This document shows, piece after piece, positions 1-6,224 of a stretch of DNA of 7,285 bases. The stretch spans positions 1 through 7,285 of the forward strand of contig CALCPT010000218.1 of assembly GCA_937897265.1 (NCBI GenBank), in the 5' to 3' direction. The stretch's first letter is position 1; every line of letters begins with the position of its first letter. A program made the translations under genes and the position numbers. This DNA is from an uncultured Alcaligenaceae bacterium (GTDB taxonomy: Bacteria > Pseudomonadota > Gammaproteobacteria > Burkholderiales > Burkholderiaceae_B). The notes beneath the pieces were generated by a model. That model did no database searches. It was not told where the DNA came from and saw nothing but the letters and a program-made list of their open reading frames with translations.

Positions 1-2
1 GG

Positions 3-1235
3 GATAGCGCTCTGCCGCCTGATCCTAGCAGGCGGGTTCTAGCCGCACCTGTGATGCCGGTTGCCGCGTCTGCTGTGACGAGAACGGCAGGAGGTGGTTT
101 CACCAAACCTTTTGCTTGGTTAGCGGCACTCTTACTGTTGCTGCTTGTTCTTTTTTTGCTTTGGTGGTTTTTTTGTCCAAAGTCTTGGCGTGTGTTGGCC
201 TCAGACCCAGTGCCAACCCCACCGGTTGTGAGTCAACTTACCCCACCGCCGGCACCGCTGCCGCCTGAAGTACTCAAGCCTGCTGCACCAGAGCCTTCAA
301 CACCGGAGCCGTCACCACCAGAGCCACCGGTGGTACGCAAGCCGGTTGATCCACCTGTTGAAGATCCCGTGCCGCCTTTAGTTGAAGTCCCTGAACCCGA
401 TCCTGAACTATTGCGTCCACGGGTTGCGACGCCTGAGCCTGTCACGCCAAAGCCTGAAGTTGTGCCGCCTAAAGTGGCCGCTCCTGTCAAGCCTCCCGTG
501 CCAAAAACGATTACCATTGAGAATGCCAAGGACGTCTGTCCAGAAGACAGGCCGGCCGCATTAGCCCCCGAAATGATTGTGGTGTTTGATGCCTCGGGCT
601 CGATGCAAATTAATATCAATGCCACAGAGGCTGAGCAAGAATGGTTGTTTAAGATTCTCAGTGCTGGGCCAAACCCATTAAGTCGTTTAAGCCCAAGTGA
701 TCGCGAAAAATTTCAACGTCTGCACCGTGAGCCCACCCGGATTGTGACAGCCAAGCAGGCCACAATCAATGTCATGCAACGCCTACCAAAAGATGTCGGA
801 ACAGGCTTAGTGGTGGTCGATCAATGCCCGGGCGGAGCGCGTAATTTAGGGCGCTTTAGCCCAAGTCAGCGCGGCCAAATGATTGGTCGCCTGAATCAAC
901 TGACGCCACACCAAGGTACGCCGCTGGCGGATGGCTTATTGCAGGGCGGCGAGTTGGCCGATGGTGTCACGCGCCAATCTACAATTTTGCTGGTATCCGA
1001 CGGAGAAGAAAACTGCGGCGGCGACCCTTGTTTTGTTGCACGCAATCTGAAGCGTCAAAAACCACATCTTAAAATCAATGTGATTGATATTGGTGGCACG
1101 GGCGCGGCAAACTGCGCAGCCGAGTTAACGGGTGGCAAAGTCTACCCAGTATCAAACGCCAAAGACCTTAATATTGCTGTCGATCGCGCCACCCAAGAGA
1201 CTCTTGGGCCGGCGTATTGTGCAAAGCCAAATTGA
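3..1235 (+). CDS. Membrane-anchored von Willebrand A domain protein with proline-rich periplasmic linker (5' end probably outside the window)
   Basis: Numbering from the GTG at 51, residues 20-42 form one strongly hydrophobic, leucine-rich membrane segment ending in WWFF. Residues about 53-151 are a low-complexity Pro/Glu/Val linker. Residues about 173-385 are a von Willebrand A domain. The metal-ion-dependent adhesion site is complete: D180-A-S182-G-S184, T290 (in GTPLADG) and D317 (in VSDGEEN). Several cysteines (259, 322, 327, 355, 390) suggest disulfides in an oxidising compartment. The expected topology is a short cytoplasmic N-terminus with the VWA domain in the periplasm, where such domains usually bind protein partners. 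The frame stays open from 51 back to base 3, and no good ribosome site precedes GTG 51 or ATG 54, so the true start is probably upstream of the window. If the start is at 51 or 54, the protein has 394 or 393 residues. The specific partner and function are unknown. Confidence 0.85.
   Translation, partial: DSALPPDPSRRVLAAPVMPVAASAVTRTAGGGFTKPFAWLAALLLLLLVLFLLWWFFCPKSWRVLASDPVPTPPVVSQLTPPPAPLPPEVLKPAAPEPSTPEPSPPEPPVVRKPVDPPVEDPVPPLVEVPEPDPELLRPRVATPEPVTPKPEVVPPKVAAPVKPPVPKTITIENAKDVCPEDRPAALAPEMIVVFDASGSMQININATEAEQEWLFKILSAGPNPLSRLSPSDREKFQRLHREPTRIVTAKQATINVMQRLPKDVGTGLVVVDQCPGGARNLGRFSPSQRGQMIGRLNQLTPHQGTPLADGLLQGGELADGVTRQSTILLVSDGEENCGGDPCFVARNLKRQKPHLKINVIDIGGTGAANCAAELTGGKVYPVSNAKDLNIAVDRATQETLGPAYCAKPN
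207..503 (+). repeat. Proline-rich low-complexity coding repeat (PEP/PxP linker)
   Basis: About 99 codons are dominated by Pro, Glu, Val and Ala, with degenerate PEP, PPxP and PKP units, for example around TPEPSPPEPP. There is no exact nucleotide tandem repeat. It probably forms an extended, stiff spacer that holds the VWA domain away from the inner membrane, as Pro-rich linkers do in TonB. The role is inferred from composition. Confidence 0.7.
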
Positions 1236-1272
1236 TGGTGGTGCGTGTGGCCGTCTGATACGGGCTCACATG

Positions 1273-1890
1273 CTAGATTGACTTCAAGCCTTCGGCAGCC
1301 AACGCTGCCTGAACCGCTGGGTCAGCATTCATACGTTCAAAATGTGCTTCAAGGTTAGGCATGCCAGTTAAGTCTACATTTTTGGCTTTGGCCCATCTTG
1401 TCGTGACATACAGATACGCGTCAGCCACCGAGCGTCCCTCAGACAACCAGTCACGACCGGCCAAGTGTTTGTCGGCAACCGCATACAAATCGCGCGCGCG
1501 CTTGATCGCGCCAGCCGCGAGTTCGTCTTGTCCAGCCTTTTCAGCCATCAACCGGGCCGCACCAAAAATCATCGTGTAGGTCTTATGGATATCTGAATTA
1601 CACAGGCCTAACCAGCGACGTGCTTCTGAGCGTGCCTTGAGCGAGTCTCCGCCGAACAGCTTCGCTTCTGGATTTTTTTCAGCCAGGTATTCAAGAATCG
1701 CGATATTTTGGGTCAGAGTAAAACCGTCATCATCAATGGCAGGTACAGCACCTAAAGGGCTGATGTCAATGAAGGGTGCGACTTTCAAGCCTTCGCGTGA
1801 CACCGGAATATATTCAAAGGGCTTTCCAATCCAATTCAGAGCGATGTGATCAACCAGTGAACAAGCGCCAGGGAGTCCGTAGAGTTTCAT
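1273..1890 (-). CDS. gst: Beta-class-like glutathione S-transferase
   Basis: This 205-residue cytosolic protein has a thioredoxin-like N-terminal domain (about 1-76) and an all-helical C-terminal domain (about 85-200), the usual GST length. The N-terminus MKLYGLPGACSL carries Cys10, the residue typical of bacterial beta-class GSTs. The cis-proline motif is GAVPAI (Pro50), His102 lies in the helix that supplies a conserved active-site His in this class, and SVADAY (Asp157) is the N-capping box. The usual glutathione-binding Glu-Ser pair after LT reads Gln61-Asn62 here. The likely role is glutathione conjugation or thiol-disulfide chemistry on an electrophile; the substrate is not predictable. 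ATG 1890 was chosen because AAGGA lies 7 nt upstream and the GST fold begins exactly there. The gene lies 97 bp downstream of pirin on the same strand, so co-transcription is plausible, and it converges on the VWA gene 37 bp away. Confidence 0.92.
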   Translation of the reverse strand: MKLYGLPGACSLVDHIALNWIGKPFEYIPVSREGLKVAPFIDISPLGAVPAIDDDGFTLTQNIAILEYLAEKNPEAKLFGGDSLKARSEARRWLGLCNSDIHKTYTMIFGAARLMAEKAGQDELAAGAIKRARDLYAVADKHLAGRDWLSEGRSVADAYLYVTTRWAKAKNVDLTGMPNLEAHFERMNADPAVQAALAAEGLKSI

Positions 1891-1987
1891 GTTTTTTTCC
1901 TTTTTGTTTGAGCTTCTAAAAAGCACAACACTTCTATGAATAAAAATAAGCTTTTTGTAACCAAGCGTTACGCGTGCCCCAGAAAGG
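1891..1987 (-). other. Pirin-GST intergenic gap with small inverted repeat
   Basis: This 97-bp AT-rich gap contains GTAAC-CAAGC-GTTAC at 1957-1971 (perfect 5-bp arms, 5-nt loop). On the transcribed strand the hairpin is followed by AAAAAG, not a T-run, so it is not a canonical terminator. It could be an mRNA-processing or operator element, or chance. A separate GST promoter in the AT-rich half cannot be excluded, but no convincing -35/-10 pair stands out. Confidence 0.3.
1898..1902 (-). promoter_or_regulatory. Ribosome binding site deciding the GST start
   Basis: On the minus strand AAGGA sits 7 nt before ATG 1890, inside an A-rich stretch. It favours this start over the in-frame ATG at 2028, which would add 46 residues unlike the GST fold and overlap the end of the pirin gene. 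Confidence 0.75.
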
Positions 1988-2854
1988 TCAAAATTTACCA
2001 GATTGATAATCTTGCACTGCCTGCTCAATCTCGGCGCGGGTATTCATCACAAAGGGCCCGTACTGCACCACAGGTTCGCCAATCGGTGCAGCAGCGAGCA
2101 CTAAGAAACGTGTTTCGCTTTCAAGGCTGTTGACTTGTACCTGTGCACCAGCGCCCAGCACAGCAAGATGTCGCGCGCTAATACGCTCGTCGCCTACGAG
2201 AGCTTCGCCTTCGTACACATACACAAAGGCGGTGTGACCAACTGTGATGGGTTCAAGAAACTGCCCGTGGGCGCCCATGTGCACATCCAGCATGACCGGT
2301 TCGGTGGTCATGCCTTGCAACGGTCCAGAAATTGGGTCGAGCCCGTTGCTGTAGGTGCCGGCAATCACCTTCACGGTGCCCGAGCCATCCTGCAAATCCA
2401 CAACTGGCATGGTGGGCGAGGGGATGTCGCGATACGCAGGCGGGCACATTTTTTCGTCTGAGGGCAGATTGATCCACAACTGAAAGCCATGCATCCGACC
2501 TTCGGTTTGCTGAGGCATCTCAGAGTGGATTACACCGCGACCAGCGGTCATCCACTGCACGTCGCCGGGCCCCAGATCGCCGCGGTTACCCATGTGGTCC
2601 TGGTGCAGCATGCGGCCATCGAGCATATAGGTGACAGTTTCGAAACCACGGTGCGGGTGATCAGGAAACCCGCCAATATAGTCAGACGCTTCGTCGGTTG
2701 CGAACTCGTCAAGCATCAAAAACGGGTCAAGATTCAGTTCGGGTGAGTATGAGTAGACCCGTAACAATTTGACCCCTGCGCCATCGTGGGTTGGGCGGCC
2801 AGGCAATACTTGCTCGACTTGGCGTATTTCGGTTGGTGTTGAGGGCTGAGGCAT
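1988..2854 (-). CDS. Pirin family protein (bicupin, probable metal-dependent quercetinase-like enzyme or redox sensor)
   Basis: This 288-residue protein has the typical length and motifs of bacterial pirins. The N-terminal cupin carries the metal site: His66 and His68 in FPDHPHRGFETVTY, then His110 and Glu112 in GRGVIHSEMP. These match the His-His-His-Glu set of human and E. coli pirin. The signature continues with GFQLWINLP, and the C-terminal cupin holds AFVYVYEGEA and ends in QYGPFVMNT. Known bacterial pirins bind Fe or similar metals, and some cleave quercetin with O2; the physiological substrate is often unknown. The protein is cytosolic, with no signal peptide. ATG 2854 is preceded at 7 nt by AGGAG (2862-2866 on the minus strand), which fixes the start. 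The GST follows on the same strand, suggesting a shared role in oxidative or electrophile stress. A near-palindrome 27 bp upstream of the start may be its operator. The family assignment is secure and the function is inferred. Confidence 0.95.
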   Translation of the reverse strand: MPQPSTPTEIRQVEQVLPGRPTHDGAGVKLLRVYSYSPELNLDPFLMLDEFATDEASDYIGGFPDHPHRGFETVTYMLDGRMLHQDHMGNRGDLGPGDVQWMTAGRGVIHSEMPQQTEGRMHGFQLWINLPSDEKMCPPAYRDIPSPTMPVVDLQDGSGTVKVIAGTYSNGLDPISGPLQGMTTEPVMLDVHMGAHGQFLEPITVGHTAFVYVYEGEALVGDERISARHLAVLGAGAQVQVNSLESETRFLVLAAAPIGEPVVQYGPFVMNTRAEIEQAVQDYQSGKF

Positions 2855-2861
2855 TTGAAAA

Positions 2862-2866
2862 CTCCT
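2862..2866 (-). promoter_or_regulatory. Ribosome binding site of the pirin gene
   Basis: AGGAG on the minus strand, 7 nt before ATG 2854, is a near-consensus Shine-Dalgarno at ideal spacing and confirms the start codon. Confidence 0.8.
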
Positions 2867-2880
2867 GATGATGACGACTG

Positions 2881-2898
2881 CTCAGACTCTAGTCTAAG
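2881..2898. promoter_or_regulatory. 18-bp near-palindrome upstream of pirin, candidate operator
   Basis: The sequence CTCAGACT-CT-AGTCTAAG has two 8-bp arms with one mismatch around a 2-bp centre. It lies 27 bp upstream of the pirin start codon, within the expected promoter or early leader. The size and symmetry fit a dimeric helix-turn-helix repressor such as a TetR- or MarR-type protein. No regulator gene is in the window, so the partner is unknown. Alternatively it is a leader hairpin, or chance. Confidence 0.4.
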
Positions 2899-2939
2899 TG
2901 ATAGCAAGGGGGTATTGCGGGGCTTTGACCCGCCGACTC

Positions 2940-3006
2940 GGTAAAAATGAAGCAATCACTTCACCAAAGAGCCCAAAAGGCCGTTTCATTGGTAAAAGTG
3001 GAGCAA
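2940..3006. repeat. Imperfect 16-bp direct repeat pair in the divergent promoter region
   Basis: GGTAAAAATGAAGCAA at 2940-2955 and GGTAAAAGTGGAGCAA at 2991-3006 match at 14 of 16 positions with a 51-bp period, about five helical turns, so both copies would face the same side of the DNA. Between them lies an imperfect inverted match, TCACTTCACCAAA (2956-2968) against TTGGTAAAAGTGG (2989-3001). The pair ends 75 bp before the tartrate dehydrogenase start. The arrangement is compatible with an activator or repressor binding two operators, but no regulator is identified. Confidence 0.4.
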
Positions 3007-3081
3007 AGCGTGTCATTTATCCGTAAGCTTTTCGCAAAAAAAGGCTAAGATCACGGTTACTTTTACACGAGGATCTAGCGC

Positions 3082-4182
3082 ATGAGCCGCCCATTTAAGA
3101 TTGCAGTACTGCCAGGTGATGGTATTGGTAAAGAAGTGATGCCTGAGGGCTTGCGGGTCTTAGAGACCGCTTCTAAGAAATTTGGCTTAAACCTTGAGTT
3201 TCGCCACTTTGACTGGGCGTCTTGCGACTATTACGCGAAAACCGGTCAAATGATGCCGGATGACTGGAAATCACATCTGGTTGAATGCGATGCGATCTAT
3301 TTTGGCGCAGTGGGTTGGCCAGCCATTGTGGCCGACCATACGTCGCTGTACGGTTCTCTGCTTAAGTTTCGCCGTGAGTTTGATCAATACATTAACTTGC
3401 GCCCCGTGCGTTTGTTTGACGGTGTACCTTGCCCGTTGGCAAACCGTAAGCCAGGCGATATCGACTTTTTTGTTGTCCGCGAAAACACCGAAGGCGAGTA
3501 CTCGGCTGTTGGCGGCAAGATGTTTGAAGGCACCGATCGCGAGATCGTGTTGCAAGAATCAATCTTCACGCGAGTCGGGTGCGATCGCGTGTTGCGCTTT
3601 GCGTTTGAATTAGCTTCACGTCGTGCGCGCAAGCATGTCACCATTGCCACCAAATCTAACGGTATTGCCATCAGCATGCCTTATTGGGATGAGCGTGCTG
3701 CCGAGGTCGGTAAAGACTACCCTGGTATCACCACCGACAAACAACACATCGATATTTTGTCAGCGCGTTTTGTCTTGCAACCTGATCGCTTTGACGTGGT
3801 GGTGGCATCGAATTTATTTGGCGACATCTTGTCGGATCTGGGCCCAGCCTGCACCGGTACGATTGGCTTAGCACCTTCGGCAAACTTAAATCCTGACCGC
3901 AAGTTTCCGTCACTGTTTGAACCAGTGCATGGTTCAGCTCCTGACATCTACGGTAAAAAAATTGCCAACCCTGTCGCCATGATCTGGTCGGGTGCGTTGA
4001 TGCTTGAGTATCTTGGCCTTGGCTTGCCAGAAGCCGAGCAAAAGCCATATCTCGACGCTCACAACGCGATTGTGAAGGCGATCGAAGAAATCTTGGTGAC
4101 TGGTCCGCACACACCAGACTTGGGTGGCAAAGCGCACACTCAGGATATGGGTGAGGCCATTAGCAAGATTCTGGCGAAGTAA
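3082..4182 (+). CDS. ttuC: Tartrate dehydrogenase / D-malate dehydrogenase (decarboxylating), isopropylmalate dehydrogenase family
   Basis: This 366-residue cytosolic beta-decarboxylating dehydrogenase uses NAD and a divalent metal. The N-terminus IAVLPGDGIGKEV and the signature NLFGDILSDLGPACTG (244-259) place it in the isocitrate/isopropylmalate dehydrogenase family. Visible active-site residues are Arg97, Arg107 and Arg133 (substrate carboxylates), Tyr140 in ENTEGEY, Lys191 in TKSNG, and metal ligands Asp224, Asp248 and Asp252. GAVGWP and DHTSLYGSLLKFRR resemble the tartrate/D-malate branch, not LeuB. Members of this branch oxidise tartrate to oxaloglycolate, convert meso-tartrate to glycerate, or decarboxylate D-malate to pyruvate. 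ATG 3082 has GAGGA at 3069-3073, 8 nt upstream. A Bug binding protein and a UxaA-type dehydratase follow, fitting sugar-acid catabolism. The D-malate enzyme DmlA is the main alternative; sequence alone does not separate the two, so the symbol is tentative. Confidence 0.93.
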   Translation: MSRPFKIAVLPGDGIGKEVMPEGLRVLETASKKFGLNLEFRHFDWASCDYYAKTGQMMPDDWKSHLVECDAIYFGAVGWPAIVADHTSLYGSLLKFRREFDQYINLRPVRLFDGVPCPLANRKPGDIDFFVVRENTEGEYSAVGGKMFEGTDREIVLQESIFTRVGCDRVLRFAFELASRRARKHVTIATKSNGIAISMPYWDERAAEVGKDYPGITTDKQHIDILSARFVLQPDRFDVVVASNLFGDILSDLGPACTGTIGLAPSANLNPDRKFPSLFEPVHGSAPDIYGKKIANPVAMIWSGALMLEYLGLGLPEAEQKPYLDAHNAIVKAIEEILVTGPHTPDLGGKAHTQDMGEAISKILAK

Positions 4183-4206
4183 TTCTTTTACTGAGTCAGA
4201 CGCGAT

Positions 4207-4231
4207 GCAGCCGTTGCACAACAGCGGCTGC
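4207..4231 (+). other. Stable hairpin downstream of tartrate dehydrogenase (no T-run)
   Basis: GCAGCCGTTG-CACAA-CAGCGGCTGC forms a 10-bp stem (one G:U) with a 5-nt loop, 24 bases after the tartrate dehydrogenase stop. It lacks a downstream T-run, so it could stabilise the 3' end of that transcript or form part of the leader of the next gene. Confidence 0.55.
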
Positions 4232-4256
4232 TTGCGGTAAACACGACATTTAAGCA

Positions 4257-4290
4257 AGCCTCGTAGTGATAAGCGAGGCTGCGGTTTTTT
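4257..4290 (+). terminator. Rho-independent terminator-like hairpin just before the TctC start
   Basis: AGCCTCG-(10 nt)-CGAGGCT is a perfect 7-bp stem (4257-4263 with 4274-4280), followed after GCGG by six T (4285-4290). It could end the tartrate dehydrogenase transcript. Its T-run ends only 14 nt before ATG 4305, so for a transcript reading into the binding-protein gene it would act as an attenuator, or it marks a promoter hidden downstream or within it. The loop is longer than ideal and a 4-nt gap precedes the T-run. Confidence 0.5.
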
Positions 4291-4304
4291 ATAACGAGAT
4301 AACC

Positions 4305-5303
4305 ATGACACAAGCCTCGCGACTGAACACTCGACGTCAACTAGTTTTAGGTGGCTTAGGTGCTGCGGTTAGTGCCGCGCTGCCAACTGCTTTTGCACAA
4401 GGCACTGCATTTCCGAATCGCGCGATTACGTTTATTTGCCCTTGGCCCGCAGGCGGAACAGGCGACACGACGATGCGGGCGTTAGCGCAAGTGGCCTCGC
4501 GTGAGTTGGGTCAACCCGTTGTCGTCGAGAATAGGGTGGGTGCGGCTGGCATGATCGGTGCAAAGGCGCTAGCGTCTGCTAAGCCAGATGGTTACACGAT
4601 CGGACAACTCGCGATTTCTGTGACGCGTTTTTCGCAGCTAGGAATGGTTCAAGTCGACCCGCTCAAAGACTATAGTTTTTTAGCGATGGCCTCGGCACAA
4701 ACTTTCGGGATTGTGGTTCAACCAAATTCTCCGTTCAAAAACCTGCTTGAGATGGTGGCATTTGCGAAAGCGAATCCTGACAAGTTGACGTACGCGACCT
4801 CAGGCATTGGCGGACAAACTCATATTGGGATGGAAGAGTTTGCCTTGGCTGCCGGCATCAAGCTGACGCATGTCCCCTACAAAGGCGGTGCGCCCGCGCT
4901 GCAAGGTTTGTTAGGTGGTCAAGTGGATATGCTGGCCGATTCAAGTTCTTGGTCTGCGCTTGTTGAGGCAAAGAAGCTTGTCTTGCTAGCAACGTGGGGG
5001 GCAGAGCGCCTGCCACGCTTTAAAGAGGTACCAACGCTTAAAGAGCTTGGCTTTGGCGTGGTGAATGATGCACCCAATGGTGTCGCTGCGCCCGCAGGCC
5101 TTGAGCCGGCCGTTGAGAAAAAGCTCGCGGCGGCAGTGGCTGTGGCCGTCAATAGCCCTGAATTTAAAGCCGCTTGCGAAAAAATCGATGCGCCAGTGAT
5201 CTTTTTAGACCCGGCGCAGTATCGACAATACGTGATCGATAACTACAAAAAAGAAACCATCTTGATTGAAAAATTGCAGCTTAAAAAGCTGCTTGCGAGT
5301 TAA
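4305..5303 (+). CDS. Bug/TctC family periplasmic tripartite tricarboxylate transporter substrate-binding protein
   Basis: This 332-residue periplasmic protein captures an organic acid. The N-terminus has a twin-arginine-like signal, NTRRQLVLGGLGAA, with likely cleavage after TAFA (residue 31); Sec export is also possible. Bug/TctC hallmarks follow in order: ITFICPWPAGGTGDTTMR (41-58), VVVENRVGAAGMIGA (72-86), KPDGYT, VPYKGGAPALQGLLGGQVDML (190-210) and VPTLKELG. Length and architecture are normal for the family. The start is placed at ATG 4305; a GTG at 4266 in the same frame would put the terminator-like hairpin inside the coding sequence and bury the signal peptide. The upstream Shine-Dalgarno is weak (ACGAG). 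The dehydratase begins 3 nt after the stop, so they share a transcript. No TctA/TctB membrane subunits are in the window; Bug proteins are often orphan. The ligand is not predictable; tartrate or an aldarate is inferred from neighbours. Confidence 0.93.
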   Translation: MTQASRLNTRRQLVLGGLGAAVSAALPTAFAQGTAFPNRAITFICPWPAGGTGDTTMRALAQVASRELGQPVVVENRVGAAGMIGAKALASAKPDGYTIGQLAISVTRFSQLGMVQVDPLKDYSFLAMASAQTFGIVVQPNSPFKNLLEMVAFAKANPDKLTYATSGIGGQTHIGMEEFALAAGIKLTHVPYKGGAPALQGLLGGQVDMLADSSSWSALVEAKKLVLLATWGAERLPRFKEVPTLKELGFGVVNDAPNGVAAPAGLEPAVEKKLAAAVAVAVNSPEFKAACEKIDAPVIFLDPAQYRQYVIDNYKKETILIEKLQLKKLLAS

Positions 5304-5306
5304 AAC

Positions 5307-6224
5307 GTGGGCGCTGCGCTGATTCGTCTTCATCCTAAAGATAACGTACTGATTGCACGCGAGCCGTTAACGCTTGGCGCGACGGTGAACGCCGACGGTA
5401 CGAGCATTAAGGTGAGGGCGCAAGTACCGGCTGGCCATAAAATTGCGGCGCGTAAAATCGCCGCAAACGAAATCGTCTTGAAGTACGACACACCGATTGG
5501 TGTCGCAACGCGCGCGATTGAGCCCGGCGAACACGTGCACAGCCACAATATTGCGTTGGCTGAGTTTCAACATCAACATGATTTTGGTCGGGATGCGGTG
5601 CCAGTGCAGTATGTACCGGTTGAGCAGCGCGCAAACTTCATGGGCATTGTGCGCGCCGATGGTCGAGTGGCCACGCGTAACTTTATTGGGATTATGTCAT
5701 CGGTCAATTGTTCATCGACGGCAATTCGGCGCATCGCTGATTGGTTTACACCTGAGCGTTTAGCCGCGTATCCGAATGTGGATGGCGTGGTAGCGTTTGC
5801 CCAAACGACGGGTTGCGGCATGTCAACCCCAAGCTTGCACTTTGATGTGTTGCGCCGTACGTTGGCGGGCTATGCCACCCATCCAAACTTGGCGGGAGTA
5901 TTGATTGTTGGACTAGGTTGCGAGCGTAATCAGGTTGCTGATTTGGTGGCGTCGCAGGGCTTAGAAAAATCAGACACGCTGCATACGTTAGTCATGCAAG
6001 AAGAGGGCGGCACCCGCGCGACGATAGAGGCAGGTATTGCCGCAATCGAGGCGATGTTGCCGCGTGCCAACGCGGTCAAGCGTGAGCCTGTGAGCGCTAG
6101 TCATATCAAGATTGGTCTTGAGTGCGGTGGCTCGGATGGGTTCTCAGGAATCACCGCCAACCCGGCGCTTGGTCATGCCAGCGACCTGCTGGTGGCCTTC
6201 TGCGGCGCGGGCTGCACCGTGACC
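5307..6224 (+). pseudogene. UxaA/GarD family altronate/galactarate-type dehydratase, N-terminal part only
   Basis: The start GTG 5307 lies 3 nt after the TctC stop, in an operon-like arrangement. Residues about 4-85 form an SAF domain (IRLHPKDNVLIAREPL, then PGEHVHSHNIAL). The UxaA core follows with FMGIVRADGRVATRNFIGI, NCSST (Cys135), QTTGCGM (Cys170), VGLGCERNQ (Cys205), QEEGGT and LECGGSDGFSGITANPALG (271-289). Family enzymes dehydrate altronate, galactarate or related sugar acids to 2-keto-3-deoxy acids and are about 500 residues long. Here clear homology ends near residue 297 (base 6197), with an ambiguous tail to 6224, so about 40% is missing. With the binding protein and tartrate dehydrogenase it would complete a sugar-acid catabolic cluster. 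The truncation coincides with the chimeric region, so the intact gene probably exists in the source organism. The exact substrate is not predictable. Confidence 0.85.

Larger units (their letters stand above)
2855..3081. promoter_or_regulatory. Divergent intergenic region between pirin and tartrate dehydrogenase
   Basis: This 227-bp region must hold promoters for both divergent genes. A -10-like TAAGAT is at 3046-3051 on the plus strand, but no good -35 lies 16-18 bp upstream, so the promoter may be activator-dependent or different. No open reading frame of interest and no RNA gene is evident. The near-palindrome and the direct repeats listed separately are its main structure. Confidence 0.5.

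Noticed and set aside
233..625. Gly/Ser/Thr-rich open frame on the minus strand opposite the proline-rich linker
   Set aside because: It is the predictable antisense of Pro/Glu/Val-rich codons, without a ribosome site or recognisable domain.
1236..1272. Possible bidirectional terminator between the convergent VWA and GST genes
   Set aside because: Only a 4-bp CCGT/ACGG stem with no T-run on either strand; too weak to call.
1891..2028. Longer GST starting at ATG 2028
   Set aside because: The 46 extra residues do not resemble the GST fold and overlap the pirin 3' end. ATG 1890 has a good ribosome site and begins the canonical MKLYGLPGACSL.
3023..3051. Sigma-70 promoter around TAAGAT 3046-3051
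   Set aside because: The -10 is fair, but hexamers at 16-18 bp spacing upstream do not resemble TTGACA. Mentioned only as part of the intergenic region.
4266..4304. Upstream GTG start for the binding-protein gene
   Set aside because: It would place the terminator-like hairpin and T-run inside the coding sequence and add residues before a well-formed signal peptide that begins at ATG 4305.
3728..4311. Overlapping minus-strand frames opposite the tartrate dehydrogenase 3' half and leader
   Set aside because: They are shadows of a clearly coding plus-strand gene, with no homology pattern or ribosome site.
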